NCBI GenBank assembly: GCA_019747875.1
Contig: JAIEQI010000036.1
Span: 1 to 64,000, forward strand
Origin: Candidatus Obscuribacterales bacterium
GTDB lineage: Bacteria > Cyanobacteriota > Vampirovibrionia > Obscuribacterales > Obscuribacteraceae
Direction of reading: 5' to 3'
DNA length: 64,000 bases
Every line of letters begins with the position of its first letter. The stretch's first letter is position 1. The notes beneath the pieces were generated by a model. It saw only the letters and a program-made list of their open reading frames with translations. It did not search any database and was not told where the DNA came from. Shown here in pieces: positions 16,681-24,262 of this stretch. The position numbers were made by a program, and so were the translations under genes.

Positions 16681-18312
16681 TTAGTGATACCACTGTGAGA
16701 ATATGGTTTTTTCATTCCGCATTTGAACTTTGCGAATCAGCATGGTATCAGTCCCCATCGCTGTTCTTCCAGTAACTTGACCGAGTGGATTAATAACCAT
16801 TGAGGGACCGGTGTTCGCCGCGTATACGAAGTAACGTCCCGTTTCGACGGCGCGAAACGCGGCGCAAGCTGTTGTTTGATCTCCAATCATTGAGTTGTGA
16901 AACCAGGCTAGGTCGCTTATATTCACTAGCACTTCTGCCCCATTCCTGACACTGCTTGTGGCAAGCTCTGGCGCGATTGTTTCAAAACAAATAAGTGGAC
17001 CAACAGCCATTCCTGATAGGTTGAGCACTGTCGGTTTCTTTCCCGCTGTGAATCCAGTGCCGGCTGGTGTATTGGTCAGCTGTTGAATGAAATCGGGGAA
17101 GAATTTTACGAAGCCTGGGGTATATTCGCCGACGGGAACGAGGAAGCGTTTGTGGTAAGCCTCACTATGTAGGTTTCCCCGGCGATCTATTCCGAATGCT
17201 GAATTGTAAGCTCGATTAGCGTCATCTTCATCAATAGATCCAACCACCATATCGATCTGTCGGGAACGTGCCGCTGATGCAAGAAACGACACCACATTCG
17301 GTGACTGCCGCAGGTAGGTTGGCAAGGCGCTTTCTGTGAACACGCATAAGCCCGACGGGCAATGCTTGAGTTGCGAGGCATACAATTGCAGCAGGTCCTT
17401 TATTGTGTAGGACCTGGTTGTTTTCTGCATTTCGATATTGATGTTGCCTTGCAAAACTGTTAGTGGTACGTTTGGATTCAACTTTGTGTTTTGAATTTGC
17501 ACAAAGCCGAAGATGATTGTGCCGGCAATGATTAGTGAGAGGACGAGCAAGCTGCAAACAGCCGAAAGTTTGCTTGATTCAGCCAGTGCCTTGAAATCTA
17601 TCTTTCGAATTTGTGTGGATATCAATGTGGCAATAGCAACGTTGACTGCCACCATTATCACGCTCAGTCCTACACCGCCGATGATACTGGCTATCTGTAT
17701 AAGGGCTGTCTGTTTGTATTGCGAATACTCGATCATCGACCAGGGTACACCGACCAATTCGTGTGCGTTGCCTAGTTTCTCGAATAGTGCGGTCCAAAAG
17801 ATTGGAATGAAGATTAGTGCCGGTACTTTCCATTTGTCTTCCACTTTGCGCGGAATTGCGCCTCCGCAAAGTGGTATCAGTCTGATCGCCAATGAGAAAA
17901 TCGCAGTGATTACTCCTTGCCAAACGCTGACGAAGACCCAGCAAAAAACCGCAAGCGGAATGCTTTGCCAGTCTGCCATTCCCATCCAAGAAAGTGGGTG
18001 CAGATGAAGATACCAGTTCAAGTAAACAAGATTGTAAGCGGATCCAAAAATGAGTCCACGTAAGGCTGCCTGCCAAACGTTAGCACTGGACACGCTCAAG
18101 AGAAATAAGGGGGCAAGGCCGAACCAGGCAATATACCACTGGTCAAATCCAGGTGCGGACAGTCCAAAAATGGCGCCAGCTAATGCTGCCTGTGCAAGAG
18201 GTCGCCAGGCGAGCCAGTCAAATTTCGGAGGGCTGGCTTCGACGGCTTTGTCCTTAGTTTTCTTGTCCTTAGAGGGCACTTTCTTGCTTTTGCTTTTGCT
18301 TGCTGTCGGCAT
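16681..18312 (-). CDS. lnt: Apolipoprotein N-acyltransferase
   Basis: 543 aa. It adds the third acyl chain to lipoproteins in the inner membrane. About 70 N-terminal residues are Lys/Ser rich and soluble, followed by about seven TM helices and a periplasmic carbon-nitrogen hydrolase domain. The catalytic triad is visible: E327 (CVFTESALP), K388 (YHKRFLVPVGEYTPG) and C442 (GPLICFET), with spacings close to the E. coli enzyme. The short Lys-rich N-terminal extension is unusual. It lies downstream of recA on the same strand behind a strong hairpin. Confidence 0.93.
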   Translation of the reverse strand: MPTASKSKSKKVPSKDKKTKDKAVEASPPKFDWLAWRPLAQAALAGAIFGLSAPGFDQWYIAWFGLAPLFLLSVSSANVWQAALRGLIFGSAYNLVYLNWYLHLHPLSWMGMADWQSIPLAVFCWVFVSVWQGVITAIFSLAIRLIPLCGGAIPRKVEDKWKVPALIFIPIFWTALFEKLGNAHELVGVPWSMIEYSQYKQTALIQIASIIGGVGLSVIMVAVNVAIATLISTQIRKIDFKALAESSKLSAVCSLLVLSLIIAGTIIFGFVQIQNTKLNPNVPLTVLQGNINIEMQKTTRSYTIKDLLQLYASQLKHCPSGLCVFTESALPTYLRQSPNVVSFLASAARSRQIDMVVGSIDEDDANRAYNSAFGIDRRGNLHSEAYHKRFLVPVGEYTPGFVKFFPDFIQQLTNTPAGTGFTAGKKPTVLNLSGMAVGPLICFETIAPELATSSVRNGAEVLVNISDLAWFHNSMIGDQTTACAAFRAVETGRYFVYAANTGPSMVINPLGQVTGRTAMGTDTMLIRKVQMRNEKTIFSQWYH

Positions 18313-18377
18313 CTTTTCAATGCTCCGCCGCCTGTTTGCAGGCGATGGCTCCTTTTCTGGTCCCCACCTAGATAGAA

Positions 18378-18429
18378 TCCGGGCTCGTTTCCAGTGCGTA
18401 TAGTTTACGCGGTCTGTTACGAGCCCGGA
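18378..18429 (-). terminator. Two-tier hairpin between recA and lnt
   Basis: TCCGGGCTCGT (18378-18388) and ACGAGCCCGGA (18419-18429) are an exact 11-bp inverted repeat, with a nested GCGTA/TACGC pair (18396-18400, 18406-18410). No U-tract follows on the minus strand, so it may be a factor-dependent terminator, attenuator or mRNA-stabilising structure rather than a classical terminator. Confidence 0.5.
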
Positions 18430-18443
18430 CCTATTTGTTTCTT

Positions 18444-19646
18444 TTATTCAGCTTCTTCGACTTTGCTAGCGGCCTTGCCGGTTTGGATAGCGGCGCGGAC
18501 TCTGGCTTCGATTTCGGCCATCATCTTTGGATTCTGTTCCAAGAAGGTGCGAGCACCGTCCCGACCCTGGCCAATGCGTTCTTCGTTGTAACTGAACCAG
18601 GAGCCGGCTTTCTTGACGATTTCCATTTCGGTTGCCATGTCGAGTATGCAACCGGAGGTGCTGATACCTTTTCCATAGATAATGTCGAATTCGGCAATGC
18701 GGAAAGGAGGCGCCATTTTGTTTTTGACTACTTTGACCTTGACGCGGTTGCCATACTCGGTGCCGTCTTTCTTGAGCGTTTCAATTTTGCGGATATCCAA
18801 ACGCACCGATGCATAGAACTTGAGGGCGTTCCCTCCGGTCGTTGTTTCTGGATTGCCAAACATAACGCCAATCTTCTGGCGCAATTGGTTGATGAAGATA
18901 ACTGCTGTATGTGTCTTGCTTACGATACCGGTCAACTTCCGCAGGGCCTGGCTCATTAAACGGGCTTGCAGGCCTGGTAGGGAATCACCCATGTCACCTT
19001 CAATTTCTGCCTTCGGAACAAGGGCCGCAACCGAGTCGACGATGACGAGATCAACCGCCCCAGAACGGACCAATTGTTCCGTGATTTCGAGCGCTTGTTC
19101 GCCAGTGTCAGGTTGAGAGATGAGAAGCTCATCCACATTTACTCCCAGGGCTCGTGCATATTCAGGATCCATTGCGTGCTCAGCATCTACGATTGCGGCG
19201 ATGCCACCGCGCTTTTGAACCTCAGCTGCGATGTGCTGTGCAAGAGTGGTTTTTCCGGATGACTCTGGACCATAGATTTCAATGATTCTTCCTCTCGGAA
19301 TACCACCGATACCCAATGCTACATCGAGCGCCAGTGCCCCGGTTGGGATGGATTCGATTTGACCATGCCGGGAATCACCCAGTTTCATGATCGATCCTTC
19401 GCCGAACTGCTTCTTGATTGCGTCCATTGCAAGACCAAGAGCTTTCACTCTTTCATTTGAAACGTTCTGCTGCTTCGCATCTTTAGCATCGGCAGGCGGT
19501 TTCTTTTCGTTGGATTTATCCTTATTGTCCAAGGTTTTCTCCTGGCTCTTGTCGAGCTTTTCCAAGTTTTTTTCTAAGCTCTTATCCGCGTTTTTGTCAC
19601 TGACTGATTTATCACCGACTGCTCGGTCTTTGCTAACAAATGGCAT
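18444..19646 (-). CDS. recA: RecA recombinase with Lys-rich N-terminal extension
   Basis: 400 aa, about 50 longer than usual. It forms the ATP-dependent DNA strand-exchange filament and activates the SOS response. Walker [10 protein letters not shown] starts at residue 126, against 66 in E. coli. Residues 1-60 are an added tail ([16 protein letters not shown]...) of Lys, Asp, Ser and Glu with no hydrophobic core. The core is canonical: [47 protein letters not shown] lies 6 bp before the ATG, so the long start is supported. No LexA-type box was recognised upstream. Confidence 0.95.
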   Translation of the reverse strand: MPFVSKDRAVGDKSVSDKNADKSLEKNLEKLDKSQEKTLDNKDKSNEKKPPADAKDAKQQNVSNERVKALGLAMDAIKKQFGEGSIMKLGDSRHGQIESIPTGALALDVALGIGGIPRGRIIEIYGPESSGKTTLAQHIAAEVQKRGGIAAIVDAEHAMDPEYARALGVNVDELLISQPDTGEQALEITEQLVRSGAVDLVIVDSVAALVPKAEIEGDMGDSLPGLQARLMSQALRKLTGIVSKTHTAVIFINQLRQKIGVMFGNPETTTGGNALKFYASVRLDIRKIETLKKDGTEYGNRVKVKVVKNKMAPPFRIAEFDIIYGKGISTSGCILDMATEMEIVKKAGSWFSYNEERIGQGRDGARTFLEQNPKMMAEIEARVRAAIQTGKAASKVEEAE

Positions 19647-20259
19647 ATCTATTCTCCCTGGTTTTTGACGTGTATGCTGCGACTTTCGTGCCTTGATGTC
19701 ACCAGCAACAATTGCGGAATCCGTTTTTGGATATATGCGAAAAATAGAAAAGAGTTATCGCACGGATCTTCGCAAATTATAGCTGTAGAGCGCTTCTCGG
19801 CGAATTAAAAAGTCTCCCCCGAGCACTTTTAGAGGAATATTTGTTGTCTATCTCGGATGCAAATGCGCAGCACTAATTTGCGATCCTTCATTCATGCTTT
19901 AGCCCTTGTTTGGCTATGTCTGGCATATCGAGTCGGGTTTTGATCAAATCTTCAGAGCCAAGTAGGTGATATCTGCAGTGGTATCAAAAGGAGTCGTCCT
20001 TCTTATGATTGGATGAGGAATTGATCGAGTTCGAAAACTGCGTGCAAGACGAATGAAGACAGCGCCCTGGCTGAGCGCAAAATCAGTCGGAACGTAGCGG
20101 AGTACCCCTGTGTTTCAAAGGTCCCCGTGAGGGTATAAAAACTATGCTACCCGCAAAGCTGTATTCAGCTCGTCTATCTTTAAAGACGACCAAATGCTGC
20201 CAAGGGTTCAAAGCCTCGAAGCAATTTTTGGTTGAAAAGAATCCGATTTATTTTAGGCA
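19647..20259. other. 613-bp gene-free interval between recA and the Crp-like gene
   Basis: It contains the divergent promoters of recA and the regulator. No ORF is convincing. I looked for 6S, SRP, RNase P and tmRNA signatures and found none. A weak hairpin GTCT-ATCTTTAA-AGAC lies near 20175-20190. An unrecognised small RNA is possible. Confidence 0.4.
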
Positions 20260-20274
20260 ATGATTGAGGTTCTG

Positions 20275-21078
20275 ATGGGCTCACAGCAGCGCAAAGTCTC
20301 GGCATTACAGAGAAGCGAGGTCTTCGAGTCTCTGAGTCCAGGGGAAATGGCTAGATTGCTCGGTGTTGTCGAGCAGCTGGACCTTCCGAAACATCATCAA
20401 ATTTTCGGACCTGGCAGCCCGAACACGTCTCTTTATTTCATTGAGAGAGGGTCGGTTCGTGTCACACGACCGTCACCGGACGGCAAGTCTTTCGTCATTT
20501 TGTCGTTGTTCGGACCGGGTGATTTGCTCGGTAATATTGATTGGGTTGAGGATACCCATGATTGCTCCGCCGAGACTTTGGAGGAGAGTCGGATCTTTCA
20601 GATGTCGCGGCGCGATTTTGAGCAGCTGGTGCGCGAAAACCCCACATTTGCCCTCTGTTTGATTCAAATTCTTGGAACTCGTTTGAAGCAAGCGCAGAGC
20701 CGTATTGAAGATCTGGTATTCAGGCAAGTCCCCAGTCGCGTTGCGAAGCTATTTCTCAACCTGGCCGATAACCACGGCAAAATGACACCGGCCGGCATCA
20801 TTTTGGATTTGCCGCTCACCCATCAAGAAATAGCAGATATCGTAGGATCATCGCGCGTTACCGTTACGCAGGTGTTGAACAGATTTCGGGCAATGAGTTG
20901 GGTTGCTATCAAGAGCAAACGAGTGACCATTCACGACATTGCAGCTTTAGAAGACTTAATTGCAAGCGATGCCAATCCTCGCAAACGCAGCCGTGATTAC
21001 GCTCCTGTCGATGCAGAAAACGGAGATCCCTATCTCCATGACTTCGACGATGCTGTTGAAGAAGTCTCAGTGCAATAG
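20275..21078 (+). CDS. Crp/Fnr family transcription regulator
   Basis: About 267 aa from ATG 20275 (GAGG 6 bp upstream; another ATG is at 20260). An N-terminal cyclic-nucleotide-binding beta roll (residues about 10-120: [28 protein letters not shown]) is joined by a long helix to a Crp-type winged HTH with [24 protein letters not shown]. No Cys cluster for Fe-S is present. It is related in style to cyanobacterial NtcA and to Crp. An acidic tail of about 45 residues follows the wing. It could act at the GTGA-N6-TCAC palindromes near 9400 and 10000; that link is inference. Confidence 0.85.
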   Translation: MGSQQRKVSALQRSEVFESLSPGEMARLLGVVEQLDLPKHHQIFGPGSPNTSLYFIERGSVRVTRPSPDGKSFVILSLFGPGDLLGNIDWVEDTHDCSAETLEESRIFQMSRRDFEQLVRENPTFALCLIQILGTRLKQAQSRIEDLVFRQVPSRVAKLFLNLADNHGKMTPAGIILDLPLTHQEIADIVGSSRVTVTQVLNRFRAMSWVAIKSKRVTIHDIAALEDLIASDANPRKRSRDYAPVDAENGDPYLHDFDDAVEEVSVQ

Positions 21079-21104
21079 CAAAGCCGTATATAATTGTCCA
21101 AGCT

Positions 21105-21178
<74 letters not shown>

Positions 21179-21544
21179 ATAAGTTCTAAGTGTAATGCTC
21201 CCAAGGTTTGCAGGAAGGACTGACGACCTCTCAACTTCCGCTGGTAGGCAGGATTCTCTTAGATCCTCCAATTTGTACGAAGGATTTTGTGAGCTCGCCT
21301 CTTTCTCCTCCTCCGGATAAACAAGTGTTTGGCGCTGGCTGACTAATCAGGCTTTCAATAAGTCTCGTAACGGAATCACAAGACAAATCCGATGGAGGAA
21401 GCCTTGATTGGCGCACCCTCTGCAAATTCTTCACGATTTTCGCGCTATTTTGACGCCGAATGACGGCCACGCTGGGTGGCTCGACTATTTAAAATAGCAA
21501 TTCGCACATTTAGAGAAACCAGTAAAAATGGGAGCCGGTGAAAG

Positions 21545-21701
21545 GGTGAAGGGGCGATAGCCCAGCGACAAATTCAGGTGAGAGGGGCGATAGCCCAGCG
21601 ACAAGTTCAGGTGAGAGAGCGGAGGAGGTGAGAGGGGCGATAGCCCAGCGACAAGTTCAGGTGAGAGAGCGGAGGAGGTGAGAGGGGCGATAGCCCAGCG
21701 A
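21545..21701. repeat. Array of GGGCGATAGCCC hairpin repeats
   Basis: The motif GGGCGATAGCCCAGCGA starts at 21552, 21585, 21635 and 21685. The last three copies are spaced exactly 50 bp, with near-identical Gly/Ala-type purine-rich spacers (AGAGCGGAGGAGGTGAGAG). Each core folds as GGGC-GATA-GCCC. The array stops about 37 bp before the flavoprotein start. Related single copies are at about 2085 and 59677. The rest of the 21179-21738 interval has no supported gene. Confidence 0.75.
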
Positions 21702-21738
21702 ACCTCCGGAGCGTATAAAAAGGAGAGACTTCTGACTG

Positions 21739-23163
21739 ATGGCAGAGCATTATGATATTGCGGTGATTGGCGGGGGCAAGGCTGGCAAAACTCTTGCCAT
21801 GGACATGGCGCAATCAGGACGAAAAACGATCCTGATTGAACGAAGCATGATTGGTGGCAGCTGCATCAATGTCGCGTGCATCCCAAGCAAGACAATGTTT
21901 CGCAGCGCTAAACTTGCTCAGCTCATGCGGGAATCTGAGAGCTTCGGACTGAACGCCGTCTCAGTTAATCCGAGCATGGAAAATATCCGTGCCCACAAGC
22001 GTGGCATCGTCGATGCAATGCGTAACGCAAACCTTGCGAAGTTTCAAGAATCTGGATTGACCCTGTTGATGGGCGAAGCTCAATTCGTTGGGCAGAAAGA
22101 GCTCAGTGTAAAGACAGAGAAGAGAATCGAGAAGCTCACCGCTGACAAGATTTACATCAATACTGGTACTCGTCCTATGATGCCCAACATTCCAGGATTG
22201 AATGAGTGCCAGCCTCTCACATCCGAAAGCATTATGGAATTAGACAGTCTTCCTGAGCATTTGCTTGTTTATGGAAGCGGCTATATCGGTATCGAATTCG
22301 CTCAGATGTTCAGACGATTTGGCGTCAAGGTAACCGTAATCTCTAGAAGCAGTCAGATCCTCAATCAAGAAGATGCGGATATCTCCAACGAGATTCTGGA
22401 GATCTTGAAAGCTGAAGGCATTGAGTTCCGTTTGAGCACGGAGATAAAAGCAGCAAAACGTGTGAGCCCGACGAAGATTGATTTTGATCTCCGAAGCAAT
22501 GCTGGTGGGGGAAATCAAAAGATCAGTGGTTCACACATTCTGATTGCTGTCGGTCGCGTTCCAAATACTGAGCGTTTGAATCTCAATATCGCAGGAATCC
22601 AGACGAACGAGCGGGGATTCATCAAGGTAAATGAGAAGCTCGAAACCACAATCCGAAACATCTGGGCTCTTGGTGACGTGAACGGCGGTCCACAGTTCAC
22701 TCATGTTTCTCTAGATGACTATCGCATTGTGGCTGCCAATATGCGTGGCGGCAACCGAACCACGCGTGACCGTTTGATACCATATACGGTGTTTATCGAT
22801 CCTGAACTCGGACGTGTTGGATTGACCGAGAAGGATGCATTGAAGGCCGGACACGACATTCTAGTCGCCAAGCTGCCATTTGCAGCAATCGCGGGCGCGC
22901 GCACCCGTGGCGAAACAAAGGGCATGATGAAAGCGATTATCGACAATCGCAACTCCAAGATTTTGGGTGTTTCGGTGCTTGGAGCTGAGGGCGGAGAGCT
23001 TATGGCTGTGGCACAGATGGCTATTAAAGCCGGCCTGCCTTACACTGCGCTTCGTGATGCAATTTTTGCGCATCCGACAATGGCAGAAGGATTCAATCAA
23101 CTCTTCTCACCAGAAGCAATCGAAGAAATCAGCGAAGAATTGGAAACCGTCGCTGCCCGCTAA
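21739..23163 (+). CDS. MerA/Lpd-like pyridine nucleotide-disulfide oxidoreductase
   Basis: 474 aa. FAD-binding GGGKAGKTLA at residues 11-20, redox-active Cys pair C42/C47 in GGSCINVACIPSK, NAD(P) site YGSGYIGIEFAQMF, second FAD motif NIWALGDVNGG, and a C-terminal dimerisation domain with AIFAHPTMAEGFNQLF (His-x4-Glu partner motif AHPTMAE). The architecture fits dihydrolipoamide dehydrogenase or mercuric-reductase-like enzymes. No MerA N-terminal metal domain and no C-terminal Cys pair are seen, so mercury reduction is unlikely; a soluble disulfide reductase or similar is favoured. GGAG precedes the ATG. Confidence 0.85.
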   Translation: MAEHYDIAVIGGGKAGKTLAMDMAQSGRKTILIERSMIGGSCINVACIPSKTMFRSAKLAQLMRESESFGLNAVSVNPSMENIRAHKRGIVDAMRNANLAKFQESGLTLLMGEAQFVGQKELSVKTEKRIEKLTADKIYINTGTRPMMPNIPGLNECQPLTSESIMELDSLPEHLLVYGSGYIGIEFAQMFRRFGVKVTVISRSSQILNQEDADISNEILEILKAEGIEFRLSTEIKAAKRVSPTKIDFDLRSNAGGGNQKISGSHILIAVGRVPNTERLNLNIAGIQTNERGFIKVNEKLETTIRNIWALGDVNGGPQFTHVSLDDYRIVAANMRGGNRTTRDRLIPYTVFIDPELGRVGLTEKDALKAGHDILVAKLPFAAIAGARTRGETKGMMKAIIDNRNSKILGVSVLGAEGGELMAVAQMAIKAGLPYTALRDAIFAHPTMAEGFNQLFSPEAIEEISEELETVAAR

Positions 23164-23366
23164 CGAACAAGTCCATCGTTGGACAAATGCATTAATTCTC
23201 TGTAAAGAGCTCTCCGGATGGAGCGCGGATTTTTGTCCGATTGGTCATGTTTGCTTCTCCTGGATTGTTGCCGGCAGGAGGGAAGTAAAGATGATTAAGA
23301 AGTAAAGTGGAGTCCTTCCCACAATCCATTAGACTACTTGCTAATGAATATCCATCGGAGGTGACT

Positions 23367-24101
23367 ATGGCTTTTCTTCGAGCCCTCTTAGCTGAGTTTG
23401 TTGGAACCGCATTCCTTTTAGCTACGGTCGTCGGCTCGGGCATTATGGCCAAGAATCTCGATGCTTCCAATGTTTGTATCCTCGTGCTATGTGTGGCGCT
23501 GGCTACCACGGGAGTCTTAACTGCTTTGATTTTTGCCTTCGGGTCAATTTCCACCCACTTCAATCCCGCCGTTACCCTGGTTACGGCGCTGCGAAAGGAA
23601 ATTGCTTGGAAGAAGGCTATTCCTTATATAGTTGTTCAATGTTTGGGAGCAATCTTCGGAACGATACTTACGAACATGATGTTTGATTTGCCGGCTGCGC
23701 AAATTTCAGACACAGTGCGCTACGGTGCCGGGCAATGGCTAGGCGAAGCGATTGCTACATTTGGATTGATTGGAATCATATTGGGAACTGTTCGCAATAA
23801 TGCTGCTGCGGTTCCGTTTGCGGTCTCGTTCTACGTTGGAGGCGCAATCTTCTTCACTTCTTCGACCTGTTTTGCCAATCCAGCTGTGACGATCGGGAGA
23901 GTGTTCACGGCGACCCCAACAGGGATCGATCCGCTTTCGGTAGCACCATTTGTTCTTACTCAAATAGGAGCCGCTATCGTGGCTTGCTATTTCTTTGGAT
24001 TTCTTTTTGCGCAACCAAAGGCGAAGGTACAAGCATCCGAAATTGAAGCGCTCGATCGTGCTCTCAAAAATTCACCAGATGCTGAGCCTGTTGTTGGGTA
24101 G
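23367..24101 (+). CDS. MIP family aquaporin/glycerol channel
   Basis: About 244 aa from ATG 23367, chosen because the strong Shine-Dalgarno GGAGGTGACT lies directly upstream; an in-frame start 20 codons earlier is less likely. Six TM helices and two NPA boxes: HFNPAVTLVTAL after helix 2 and CFANPAVTIGR after helix 5. It conducts water or small neutral solutes, possibly metalloid acids. The selectivity filter cannot be assigned safely by eye. It follows the flavoprotein on the same strand about 200 bp downstream. Confidence 0.88.
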   Translation: MAFLRALLAEFVGTAFLLATVVGSGIMAKNLDASNVCILVLCVALATTGVLTALIFAFGSISTHFNPAVTLVTALRKEIAWKKAIPYIVVQCLGAIFGTILTNMMFDLPAAQISDTVRYGAGQWLGEAIATFGLIGIILGTVRNNAAAVPFAVSFYVGGAIFFTSSTCFANPAVTIGRVFTATPTGIDPLSVAPFVLTQIGAAIVACYFFGFLFAQPKAKVQASEIEALDRALKNSPDAEPVVG

Positions 24102-24181
24102 ATACCAGGAGCAGCCATTCAGTGCCTGAGTTCTGCGAGCACTAATTCTCAACCGCGGAAGTATGAATCTGCTTAGAGCAA

Positions 24182-24218
24182 GAAGCCGGCAAGATGCCGG
24201 CGCTCCCGGGATCGAACC
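24182..24218 (-). repeat. 37-bp dispersed repeat, copy 1
   Basis: Exact reverse complement of 56918-56954. It contains the imperfect palindrome GCCGGCATCTTGCCGGC and CTCCCGGGATCGAACC. It lies between the convergent aquaporin and kinase genes. Confidence 0.8.
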
Positions 24219-24262
24219 GAATGCTCTCACTTTATTGGTGGCAGGTGGATTACTCCATCTGA

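Noticed and set aside
19647-20259. 6S, tmRNA, SRP or RNase P RNA gene
   Set aside because: No conserved core motif of any of these was found in the interval.
21231-21470. 79-codon minus-strand ORF
   Set aside because: No ribosome-binding site, low-complexity product, next to repeats and a tRNA; likely chance.
21545-21701. Possible CRISPR array
   Set aside because: The 50-bp units include their 'spacers', which are the same in each copy; no cas genes nearby.
21739-23163. Mercuric reductase and mer operon
   Set aside because: No N-terminal HMA domain, no C-terminal Cys pair, and no merR/T/P genes.
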